From JBCDGZ01 sp038750655 (GTDB taxonomy: Bacteria; Bacteroidota; Bacteroidia; Chitinophagales; Saprospiraceae): a stretch of DNA of 64,000 nucleotides. Below the pieces are notes generated by a model. The model was given only the letters and a program-made list of their open reading frames with translations. It ran no database searches and was not told where the DNA came from. This document shows, piece by piece, positions 34,524-42,254 of the stretch. The first letter of the stretch is position 1. Every line of letters begins with the position of its first letter. The position numbers were made by a program, and so were the translations under genes. Location of the stretch: assembly GCA_038750655.1 (NCBI GenBank), contig JBCDGZ010000004.1, positions 1-64,000 on the forward strand. Direction: 5' to 3'.

Positions 34524-35576
34524 TTATAAGTATAAGTTTTGGATGGCGTCGAGTGCCTTGGCATTGACTGCATCGGCACTAAAAGATTCTAAAAAATACT
34601 GCCGAGCCTGCTTAGAGTAGGCGGGATAATTAGAGGTATCGAAGTGCCGAATGGCCTCAGCCAATGCCTCGGTAGAGCGAGGGGTAATCAGCAATCCGGT
34701 GTGTTGATGTTGTACGATTTCGGGGATGGCTTTCCACTGCGTGCTGATCACCGGAAGGCCCAGCGAGTAGGCTTCGATGATGGAGCCGGGGTAACCTTCG
34801 CCTTCGTAGAACGTGGGCAGTAGGAGCACATCATAGCTTCTTAGAACGGAGAGCACTTCCTCTTTTTTCAGCACCCCCTTATAATTGGGATGGGACGACT
34901 GGAATTGGGTTTTGTATTTATCCTGGACTAATGGGCCGTAAATGTGCAGTTGATACCCCTCTCCCAGTTGTTCGGCCGCTTCAAGGATATGATCAATACC
35001 TTTTGGCTGGTTGACATAACCGAGAAAAAGAAATTTCTTTTGAAAGGGCCGTTGACCGCGCAGTAGCGAAGTCGCTGGCGCATTGCGAGAAGTAGGCAGC
35101 TGAATGGTATTGGCTCGTTGATCTGCATAGAACCGCATCAACTCCTTAGTTTGTAGAAATAAAATATCTGCCTTCAAAACGGTATGCTCAAAAATCCATT
35201 TTTGCCTTTTACTATAGGGGGCCGTATAATCTTTAATATCTCCACCAAAAGGCCGAAAGACAAATTTTTTGCTCAGCAGCCGAGAAAGCCAGTACAGTGG
35301 CGGCGCTAAAAGTCGGGTACCGCCTCTGCTCGAATTCAAAAAAATGACATCAATGCGCCATATATTCATCATCACTTTCATCAAAATATACAGTGGATTG
35401 AGCTTTTGCTTGATGCCTCCAAGCCAATGCTGGGTGTTGACCAGTACAAAGGGCTGCCCAATTTTGCGCAGGTAGTCTTCTAAGTACCCAAAAGAGATGG
35501 TCGCCCCACCGATTAAATTGGCTTTTACATTGGTCACTGGACCAATCAGTAGAATGTTGAGTCGTTGTTTTTTCAA
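34524..35576 (-). CDS. GT4-family glycosyltransferase
   Basis: A 350-residue GT-B glycosyltransferase. The acceptor half begins NILLIGPVTNVKANLIGGATISF. The donor half has KKFLFLGYVNQPKGIDHILEA and LLLPTFYEGEGYPGSIIEAYSLGLPVI, with the EX7E catalytic/phosphate-binding arrangement. It starts 31 bp after the AsnB stop and is 2 bp from the next gene. The sugar transferred is unknown. Confidence 0.88.
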   Translation of the reverse strand: MKKQRLNILLIGPVTNVKANLIGGATISFGYLEDYLRKIGQPFVLVNTQHWLGGIKQKLNPLYILMKVMMNIWRIDVIFLNSSRGGTRLLAPPLYWLSRLLSKKFVFRPFGGDIKDYTAPYSKRQKWIFEHTVLKADILFLQTKELMRFYADQRANTIQLPTSRNAPATSLLRGQRPFQKKFLFLGYVNQPKGIDHILEAAEQLGEGYQLHIYGPLVQDKYKTQFQSSHPNYKGVLKKEEVLSVLRSYDVLLLPTFYEGEGYPGSIIEAYSLGLPVISTQWKAIPEIVQHQHTGLLITPRSTEALAEAIRHFDTSNYPAYSKQARQYFLESFSADAVNAKALDAIQNLYL

Positions 35577-35607
35577 AGTTGAGTTATAAGTGGGCTAATG
35601 TAGATGA

Positions 35608-37527
35608 TCAATGGTGTTCTACCTTAAACCGCTCTGCCCACCCTAACAACTGCATCATCATCCAAAGCTGGTGAGCCGACTGAAAAACACTGATCTGGGC
35701 GGTATCCTGTCGCGTGTTGATGCCTCGGTGATAGATGGCTTCCAGTTGGGGTTTGGGAAATAAGTCCGGCAGTGGATTTTCGTCAAACAATAAGCGTCGA
35801 GCCAACTTTTTAAAGGCTTTATTTTGGTAGTTGTAGAGCGGTATGCTGAATCCTGTTTTAGGATGGGTGAAAACTTCTTGGGGTAAATCCTTTTCCATAA
35901 TCTTGCGGATGAGGTACTTGCCTGCTCCCTTGTGAATGAGCCATTCATCGGGCAACTGGGCGGACACCTCAAACAAATCGGGGTCGAGAAAAGGAGCGCG
36001 GACCTCCAGCGAATTGGCCATGCTCATGCGATCGACTTTGATTAGCATGTTGGCGGGGAGTGTATGCACCATGCGATAATGCATGATCTTGCGCAGAGGC
36101 GACCAGCCTTGGGCTTCTTCAGGATAGGTTTTTAGCAAGGTCAAGTCCGGGCGTTGATCCTTGGTGCCGAGCAATTTAGATATCGCCTCGTAGCTGAACA
36201 TTTCGTTGAGCGCGATGGGAATTTCGTCCCAGGCTTCCAGCGAGGTACCCACACCGCGGCCCAATTGCCGGAGCTTGGATACTCCGCTTAGCCCCGGCGT
36301 GCGCTGCGCCAGCTGTAGGCCCCAATGCGCCGCTCGCAACACCGGCTCCGCCACCCGTTGCTGCAAGGCTCGGATGCGCTGGTACCACTGAAACAAAGCA
36401 TAACCTCCAAATAGCTCATCCCCTCCGTCGCCCGAGAGCGCCACCTTGACTTCCTTGCGAATGGCCTGGGTAATCAAAAAGGAGGGGATGGCCGAGCTGT
36501 CGCGAAAGGGCAATCCGACGTGGTCGATGATGGTCCAAAAAATGTCTTCGCTGAAGTCGTAGTTGGGCACCACAATCTCATGGTGGTCGGTCCCGCAGTG
36601 CTCCGCTACCCGGCGGGCGATGGGGCTTTCGTCGTAGGCTTGATCTTCGAAGCGGACATTGAAGGTCTTGATGGGCCGGTCAGATTGCTGTTGGAGCAGG
36701 GCGACGACGGTACTGGAGTCGATCCCCCCGGAGAGGAAAGCCCCGATAGGGACATCGCTTACCCGCTGTCGCTGCACGGCCTTGAGCAGATGAGGGCGCA
36801 CCAGCTCGATGGCCTCGGCCTCTGATCGGATGGCCGGGTTGACGGTGTAGCGGGGGCGGAAGTAGGGCTTGATCGTGAATTGGCCAGGGGCCAGTTCGAG
36901 GTAATGGCCGGGGGGCAGGCTTTGGATACCTTGGAGGAGGGTGATGGGCTCGGGGACCAGGGAGGTCCGTAGGTAGTAGGGGAGGGCCTCGGGGTTGAGC
37001 CGTCGTGGGAGGGCTGGATTTTCCAACAGCGATTTGATTTCGCTGGAATAGGAAAGCAGGCCGTTGTGCCAGTGATAATACAGCGGTTTCTCGCCGAAAC
37101 GATCGCGGGCCAGGATAAATTTCTGCTGCTGCCGATCGAACAAACAGAGGCTGAACATGCCTTTGAGGCGCGGCAGCATTTGGAGGCCGTAGGCCTGATA
37201 GAGCTGGGCCAGTACTTCGGTATCTGATTGGGTTTGGAAGCGGAGGCCCTGGTCGATGAGTTCGCTGCGCAGTTCTTGATAGTTGTAAATTTCGCCGTTC
37301 TGGAAAACCCCGATTTGCCCCGATTCGCTAAACTGCGGCTGCTGTCCGCCCGCCAGGTCGATGATGGAGAGGCGGCGCATGGCCAGGTGGCAATAGGCAT
37401 CGTCGAAGTGGCCCGCCTCGTCGGGGCCGCGATGCCACAGCGCCTCATTCATACGCTGTACCCGCTGTTGCCGCTCCTGAGGAGGCAGTTGTTGTTGAAG
37501 GTCAATGATGCCGCAGATTCCACACAT
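35608..37527 (-). CDS. asnB: Glutamine-hydrolysing asparagine synthetase
   Basis: A 639-residue class II amidotransferase. The catalytic Cys2 is in MCGICGI, glutaminase residues RHRG-like LWHRGPDEAGHF and SLCLFDR follow, and the synthetase PP-loop LSGGIDSS is near residue 262. The LSGDGGDELFGGY motif is conserved. It makes asparagine from aspartate and glutamine, or amidates a sugar carboxylate, which is common for copies inside polysaccharide loci. The same cluster encodes an NRPS adenylation domain whose code suggests asparagine, so a supply role is possible. Confidence 0.93.
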   Translation of the reverse strand: MCGICGIIDLQQQLPPQERQQRVQRMNEALWHRGPDEAGHFDDAYCHLAMRRLSIIDLAGGQQPQFSESGQIGVFQNGEIYNYQELRSELIDQGLRFQTQSDTEVLAQLYQAYGLQMLPRLKGMFSLCLFDRQQQKFILARDRFGEKPLYYHWHNGLLSYSSEIKSLLENPALPRRLNPEALPYYLRTSLVPEPITLLQGIQSLPPGHYLELAPGQFTIKPYFRPRYTVNPAIRSEAEAIELVRPHLLKAVQRQRVSDVPIGAFLSGGIDSSTVVALLQQQSDRPIKTFNVRFEDQAYDESPIARRVAEHCGTDHHEIVVPNYDFSEDIFWTIIDHVGLPFRDSSAIPSFLITQAIRKEVKVALSGDGGDELFGGYALFQWYQRIRALQQRVAEPVLRAAHWGLQLAQRTPGLSGVSKLRQLGRGVGTSLEAWDEIPIALNEMFSYEAISKLLGTKDQRPDLTLLKTYPEEAQGWSPLRKIMHYRMVHTLPANMLIKVDRMSMANSLEVRAPFLDPDLFEVSAQLPDEWLIHKGAGKYLIRKIMEKDLPQEVFTHPKTGFSIPLYNYQNKAFKKLARRLLFDENPLPDLFPKPQLEAIYHRGINTRQDTAQISVFQSAHQLWMMMQLLGWAERFKVEHH

Positions 37528-37533
37528 CGGCTG

Positions 37534-38082
37534 CTACAGTTGCTTTAGAATTTTAAAAGGAACACCTCCTACTACACTATTCGAAGGGACGTCTTTATGA
37601 ACTAAGGTATTGGCGCCTACCACCACATTATCCCCAATGGTCACTCCTTTGAGAATGGTACATTTATCTCCCAGCCAGACATTATTGCCAATGCGGATCG
37701 GGGCGGTGGTGTAGCCCTCTAGCTGCATTTGTCCCTCTTCCATTTTATAGGTATGATCGTGATCCAGGATGCTGACCATTTGCCCAATGGTGACGTTATT
37801 TCCAATGTCTATTTTTTCGTGCGCGATAATCCGAGAGTAGCGGTTGATGCCAAATTGTTTTCCAATTCTCAACTCCCCCTTAGCGAAGAGCATCACGTGA
37901 TCGTCGACGATGATGCGCCCCTGGCAGTGCAGTTTCCCTTTTTCAAAAATATGTATCCCACAATACCGCCCGATCATCGATAATTGGGGGCATTTGAATT
38001 TTTGAAAATAAAATAGACGGACCATGAAGTAGCGAAGTACTGCGCCTATTTTGTACAGGGTGCTTTTATAAACGAGTCGCAT
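37534..38082 (-). CDS. Hexapeptide-repeat O-acetyltransferase
   Basis: A 182-residue left-handed beta-helix acyltransferase: IDIGNNVTIGQMVSILDHDH, IRIGNNVWLGDKCTILKGVTI and DNVVVGANTLVHKDVPSNSVV. The loop HDH preceding YTTAPI carries the catalytic His typical of maltose/sugar O-acetyltransferases. The N-terminal 55 residues form a short basic region. It lies 6 bp upstream of asnB and 26 bp after a GT4 gene, so it probably decorates the same glycan. Confidence 0.88.
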   Translation of the reverse strand: MRLVYKSTLYKIGAVLRYFMVRLFYFQKFKCPQLSMIGRYCGIHIFEKGKLHCQGRIIVDDHVMLFAKGELRIGKQFGINRYSRIIAHEKIDIGNNVTIGQMVSILDHDHTYKMEEGQMQLEGYTTAPIRIGNNVWLGDKCTILKGVTIGDNVVVGANTLVHKDVPSNSVVGGVPFKILKQL

Positions 38083-38108
38083 AATTTTTTAAAACAACTT
38101 CCCCCTCC

Positions 38109-39254
38109 TCATTGCAGCCGTTCTTTGAGCTGTTGTACAACATTGGGTCCGTAAAACAACTTCGCCGTTTCCTTCGCTGCTGCTACCAATTCCTGTTGCC
38201 GATCAACATTTTCCACCAATCTGGCCAAGCCATCAAAGACGGCTTGCTCATCGGCCGTCTCCACCAGCTCCGCACAGCGATGCTCCTTAATAAAGTCATT
38301 GAGGAAGGAACCGGGCGGCGAGTGAGCAAAAATAGGTTTACCCGATAATAGCATCGGAATAGTCCGAGTAGGGAAAATGGTTTTGTATTCTACCTCCCCA
38401 TACCCTCCAGTAAAGCCGTGGGTCAATACACAGATGTCGTAATCCTGCAATTTGCCGTGCACCTCATCTGGCCCTACAAATCCCTGATGCTGGTAAAGCT
38501 CAGCATCGAGCCCTCGCTTTTGCAATAACACTGACGGGACGTGGGTGTAGAGATTAAGGTTATAAGAAGAATGGTCTTTAATTGAGAGCGCAAAGCGTCG
38601 GGTGGCATCCATGTTGGACTCATTAAAATTACCAATCGCGACCAGCTTGGTGGCGCCATTGGAAGGAAGGCCAGTGAGTGTGCTGGGGTCAGGATATTTG
38701 TTGAAGGTGTGGACCAGTGGGACGAATTTATTCAACTGGTACTTCTCTTCATAGAATTGCTGCATCCCCTTACTCATTACAAAAATATACTCCGATTGGT
38801 TAAAGATTTCTTGCTGTATCTTGGGAGCCTCCGGATCGGTAATCGCTACATTTTCAATATAGGTATTGTGGAAATAAGAGCTAAACGGCACCTTCATTTC
38901 CTTGGCCGCCAGGCAGGCGGCATGGCAATAAAAGGGATTGGGATAAACACCGATTACATGGTCGATGCCCTCCTCCTTGATGATGGATTTGATCTTATTG
39001 ATCAGCGGCTTGAAGCGCCAGCGCCGAAACCAAATGAAGTAGCGATAGCCCCGGCCCATGAAATACAGTTCACTAAAAAAGTACAGAAACCGAGGCGATG
39101 CCGCTCCACGATCGATGTTATTTTGCTGAAACATCGTCCGACTGCCCAGCACAATCAGCTCGTCCGACGAGAAGTTCTTCGCCAGATTTTCTACGATCAC
39201 ACTAGAGCCGCCAGGGCTAGGCAGCACACTCCAACTGACCAGCAAGATTTTCAT
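38109..39254 (-). CDS. GT4-like glycosyltransferase
   Basis: A 381-residue GT-B protein starting at MKILLVSWSVLPSPGGSS; the ATG at 39254 overlaps the stop of the epimerase gene (ATGA), supporting this start over a longer frame from 39275. The C-terminal half has KLVAIGNFNESNMDA, YDICVLTHGFTGGYGEVEY and TIPMLLSGKPIFAHSPPGS. The donor and acceptor are unknown. The motifs are weaker than in the other GT4 members of the cluster. Confidence 0.8.
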   Translation of the reverse strand: MKILLVSWSVLPSPGGSSVIVENLAKNFSSDELIVLGSRTMFQQNNIDRGAASPRFLYFFSELYFMGRGYRYFIWFRRWRFKPLINKIKSIIKEEGIDHVIGVYPNPFYCHAACLAAKEMKVPFSSYFHNTYIENVAITDPEAPKIQQEIFNQSEYIFVMSKGMQQFYEEKYQLNKFVPLVHTFNKYPDPSTLTGLPSNGATKLVAIGNFNESNMDATRRFALSIKDHSSYNLNLYTHVPSVLLQKRGLDAELYQHQGFVGPDEVHGKLQDYDICVLTHGFTGGYGEVEYKTIFPTRTIPMLLSGKPIFAHSPPGSFLNDFIKEHRCAELVETADEQAVFDGLARLVENVDRQQELVAAAKETAKLFYGPNVVQQLKERLQ

Positions 39255-40306
39255 AAGACCAAACGTTTTTCCCAACTTTCGGCAATTTCCTCAAAGACAT
39301 CTTGCAGGGTTTTGGTAATGCCCCAATTGGGATAATGCGATTGCATTTTGGCCAGGTTAGAGATGTAGCACATATGGTCTCCCTCCCGGTTTTTCTCATC
39401 GTACTGATAGCGCATTTTTTTACCGCTGATGTTCTCGATTCGCTGGAAAGCTTCTAGGATAGAGGTCGAGTTGTCGCGCCCACCACCGATATTATACACC
39501 TCTCCAATCCGAGGCGCTTGGAAAAAAGCATCGATGAAACGAGCAACATCGTAGGAGTGAATATTGTCGCGTACCTGCTTGCCCTTATAGCCGAAGATGG
39601 TGTATTCCCCCTCGGTCAGATTGACCTTGATGAGGTAGCTGAGGAAGCCGTGTAGCTCTACCCCAGAGTGGTTGGGTCCGGTCAGGCAGCCGCCGCGCAG
39701 GGCGCAAGTTGGCATATTGAAATAGCGGCCGTACTCCTGCACCATGATGTCCGCTGCCACCTTAGAGGCTCCAAAGAGCGAGTGCTTGGACTGATCGATG
39801 GTAAAGGATTCCTGGATGCCATCGTAGTAGGCAGGGTCGGCAAATTCCCAGCGGCTGTCCAGCTCTTTGAGGGGCAGGTTGTTGGGGGCATCGCCGTAGA
39901 CTTTATTGGTGCTCATGTGCACGAAGGGGGACTCTGGGCAAAACTGCCTTGCGGCTTCCAGCAGATTAAGGGTCCCTACGGCATTGACATCGAAGTCGTC
40001 GAAGGGGCGGCTGGCCGCCAGGTCGTGGCTGGGCTGGGCTGCGGTGTGGCAGATGTAGTCCGGCCGCAGGGTTTTGAATAACTCCAGGGCGCCTTGGCGA
40101 TCGCGGATGTCCAATTCGACATGCTCAAAGTGCTCGCATTGACTCAGCAATTGGGTCTGTGCCCAGCGGGTGTCGCCCTTTTCGCCGAAAAAGTCAGCTC
40201 GCATATTATTGTCAATGCCGGTGATGGCCCAGCCGCGCTGGTCGAAGTAGCGCACCACTTCAGAGCCGATCAAGCCGGAGGAGCCGGTTACCAGTAGTTT
40301 TTTCAT
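39251..40306 (-). CDS. CDP-paratose 2-epimerase-like extended SDR
   Basis: A 351-residue extended SDR with the NAD loop TGSSGLIGSEVV. HMSTNKVYGDAPN, LRGGCLTGPNHSGVELHGF and GKQVRDNIHSYDVARF match the tyvelose/CDP-paratose 2-epimerase group. The position of the catalytic Tyr in YxxxK is Phe (SLFGASKVAAD), which I believe is shared by this subgroup but is worth checking. The product would be an epimerised nucleotide sugar. It is the first gene after a 399-bp gap carrying an intergenic repeat and overlaps the next gene by 4 bp. Confidence 0.82.
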   Translation of the reverse strand: MKKLLVTGSSGLIGSEVVRYFDQRGWAITGIDNNMRADFFGEKGDTRWAQTQLLSQCEHFEHVELDIRDRQGALELFKTLRPDYICHTAAQPSHDLAASRPFDDFDVNAVGTLNLLEAARQFCPESPFVHMSTNKVYGDAPNNLPLKELDSRWEFADPAYYDGIQESFTIDQSKHSLFGASKVAADIMVQEYGRYFNMPTCALRGGCLTGPNHSGVELHGFLSYLIKVNLTEGEYTIFGYKGKQVRDNIHSYDVARFIDAFFQAPRIGEVYNIGGGRDNSTSILEAFQRIENISGKKMRYQYDEKNREGDHMCYISNLAKMQSHYPNWGITKTLQDVFEEIAESWEKRLVL

Positions 40307-40705
40307 TGCTATCTTTAGTTAAGTGTGTTTTGGTTAATGTTATGGAGTGGGGAATTTTGCGGGGGGCGGTAGGAGCGGGGGGATGGGTGGACGGAGTTTG
40401 GGGCTTTGTGGGTGGGCCCTCCCACAACCACCTCCGCCGGCTCGCTTCCTTGTCTACAGGCACAATCTGCCCATCCATTCTACTGCTTCCAAGCCGCAAG
40501 AAGTGTCAGAAGTATCATCCATCGGTACCTGTAGATGACTAACATTCGACACATAGACGGCGAAAGAGGCAAAATTCCATAATAATTCAAATTAATTGTA
40601 TACGTTTTGTGTTTCTTTAAAATGGTTTTTGAAGGTTAACTGGTTGATTATTAATTGTTTGTTTGATGTAAAATTTTTTTGAAAAAAACTAACTTTTTTT
40701 CATTC
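40307..40705 (-). repeat. 399-bp gap carrying intergenic repeat copy 2
   Basis: No gene was found here. On the minus strand it begins with an A/T-rich block after the fucosyltransferase stop that contains GTTGATTATTA, then a conserved block around 40550-40590 (ACATAGACGG and ATTCCATAATAATT on the plus strand), and about 130 bp later the near-palindrome GGGTGGGCCCTCCC (40410-40423) 104 bp before the epimerase start. The same blocks in the same order and spacing occur at 44121-44528, so it is a repeated element of about 300 bp. It may hold a promoter or 5'-leader for the downstream subcluster. The short open frames in it are not credible genes. Confidence 0.7.
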
Positions 40706-41584
40706 CTACATCCTCACCCAATCCTCTGGCACCAAATCAGAGGTATCAAACTGAGGATCATTAAACCAGTTCTTGGGCGCAATAACGATCTTATCTGAAT
40801 ACTCATTGAGCCAGACGGCCCACCAGGCGAAGGAGCTATTGGGGATGATGAAATGCTTACAAGCCTTCATCAGTCGCATATAGTTGCCAAACTTAATACC
40901 CTTGACATCGTGGTGGACAAAGGTGGTGGGCTGGTCCAGTTCGAGGTTACCTTCGCACCATGCAATATCGTCGGAGAAGATAAAGAAATGAGGCGATTCC
41001 ACTCGCTCGCTGATGTACTTCGCGGCCTTGATGAAGTAATCCTTATTGGTCGTATTGAGGTTGTCTACCTTCAGAAAATCGGTACGACGCACATTGAGGC
41101 AGACGGCATTACTGCCTTTGATTTGCTGCATAAGGCTTTCTGAGGCTGGTAGTAGGGGGTGCTTGAACTGAAATTCTTGGCGGATGGTATCGGCTACGCC
41201 TTCGAAGTATTTTCCGCTTTGCCACCAGCCATCGTACAAGGCATTATTCTGCGGCTGATCCAGCAGTTGTTGATCAACGTGGAAGTGGGGTTCTTTGATG
41301 ACTTTGTGTCCTCGTTCGACCAACTTACGACAAAACTTGGTAACCAAAGAGCTTTTGATTTTGTAGAAGCTGCGGAGCATCTCGGGGTTGAGCGCGAAGC
41401 GGGGCTGGACGTGGAAGATGTCGAGATCGTAATTGCGGTAGACGAAGTCTTTGCCGCGATTGCGGTCCAGTAGGGCGGTGAGGTCCAGTTGAAGGTCGGT
41501 GCTGAGCTGCGTAGCGAGCTGGCGGCCGAAGGCATACTGGAACATCTGGTTGCCCATTCCTCCTTTGAGGCGTACGGTGATCAT
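40706..41584 (-). CDS. Alpha-1,2-fucosyltransferase-like GT11 glycosyltransferase
   Basis: A 292-residue GT11 enzyme. The N terminus VRLKGGMGNQMFQYAFGRQL is diagnostic of the family and the GDP-fucose site motif appears as NVRRTDF (family HxRRxD). SFAWWAVWLNEYSDKIVIAPKNWF near the C terminus is also typical. It would transfer fucose, or another deoxyhexose, from a GDP donor. No GDP-fucose synthesis genes are in the window. It is the last gene before the repeat-bearing gap. Confidence 0.9.
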   Translation of the reverse strand: MITVRLKGGMGNQMFQYAFGRQLATQLSTDLQLDLTALLDRNRGKDFVYRNYDLDIFHVQPRFALNPEMLRSFYKIKSSLVTKFCRKLVERGHKVIKEPHFHVDQQLLDQPQNNALYDGWWQSGKYFEGVADTIRQEFQFKHPLLPASESLMQQIKGSNAVCLNVRRTDFLKVDNLNTTNKDYFIKAAKYISERVESPHFFIFSDDIAWCEGNLELDQPTTFVHHDVKGIKFGNYMRLMKACKHFIIPNSSFAWWAVWLNEYSDKIVIAPKNWFNDPQFDTSDLVPEDWVRM

Positions 41585-41626
41585 GAAAATAGGAAAGCGT
41601 TGGTGTTTAAAGGTTGATCCGTTGGT

Positions 41627-41998
41627 TTACCAGGGTTTACCAAAGCTGGATTTATCGAACGTTTTATTACTAGTGGTAAAAGTACTGTCTTGCTTATTCT
41701 TGAGCATTAGCGGGTCTGTTTTACGCAGCAGTCCCGCAATCCAGGCAATAGGGGAGAGGAACAAAAAGAAGACAATACTCAGTAGAATTTTAGGAACGAT
41801 TAGGCTAAGGAGCCAGGCCAGTTTCATCCAGGCCCACTCCATTTTTTTACTCAAATAAGTAGAAAACACACCGATGATTCCAATACCCATCGCTACCCAA
41901 AGGGCCCATTCTGCCCGAGTAAAGTAGTAGATGACCAGAAACCCTACCGATATGGTCAGCACTGTTTGGGCAGGGTTGGATTTCATCTTTGCACTCAT
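41627..41998 (-). CDS. SxtJ-like small membrane protein
   Basis: A 123-residue protein starting at MSAKMKSNPAQ. The longer frame from 42079 would overlap a separate small gene and is rejected. Two helices at about 12-50 (VLTISVGFLVIYYF; WVAMGIGIIGVFSTYLS) are followed by KMEWAWMKLAWLLSLIVPKILLSIVFFLFLSPIAW, which resembles SxtJ, the small protein next to the carbamoyltransferase SxtI in saxitoxin clusters. It lies 34 bp after the DUF5989-like gene. Its role in carbamoyl transfer is unknown. Confidence 0.72.
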   Translation of the reverse strand: MSAKMKSNPAQTVLTISVGFLVIYYFTRAEWALWVAMGIGIIGVFSTYLSKKMEWAWMKLAWLLSLIVPKILLSIVFFLFLSPIAWIAGLLRKTDPLMLKNKQDSTFTTSNKTFDKSSFGKPW

Positions 41999-42032
41999 GG
42001 AGAAGGAGGAATTTCGTTGATTAAAACTAGGC

Positions 42033-42182
42033 TTAGAAAATCGAATAGATAAACGGTGCAATGGAGCTACCGCCTCCAAATACGATGAGGATGCCCAGTA
42101 AGAGTAATACCATGATGATGGGCGCCAACCAGAACTTTTTTCGCTCCATCATAAACTGCCAAAGGTCTTTGAGTAAATCCAT
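42033..42182 (-). CDS. DUF5989/SxtK-like 49-residue membrane protein
   Basis: A very short gene read directly from the minus strand: ATG at 42180-42182, stop at 42033-42035, 49 codons. The product begins MDLLKDLWQFMMERKKFWL and continues with one hydrophobic helix (IIMVLLLLGILIVFG) and the tail GGGSSIAPFIYSIF. The order basic-aromatic segment, helix, then G-S-AP-FIY end fits the DUF5989 family that accompanies carbamoyltransferases and SxtJ. It lies 72 bp downstream of the carbamoyltransferase stop and 34 bp before the SxtJ-like start. Confidence 0.75.
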   Translation of the reverse strand: MDLLKDLWQFMMERKKFWLAPIIMVLLLLGILIVFGGGSSIAPFIYSIF

Positions 42183-42254
42183 CAGTTGCGATTTGATTGT
42201 GGGAAAACCCGAATTGAGGCGGCAATGTACTCATTTTTGCGCAGTTCTGCCACA

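Noticed and set aside
40306..40542. Small frames in the gap upstream of the epimerase gene
   Set aside because: They overlap the repeated intergenic element, are rich in Gly, Pro and Trp and are not preserved in the second copy at 44.2 kb.
40560..40620. Candidate promoter in the shared block of the intergenic repeat
   Set aside because: On the minus strand GAATTTTG and AATTTTTG come close to TAnnTTTG, but the TA is incomplete and no -33 element is at a suitable distance. The block is reported only as a repeat.
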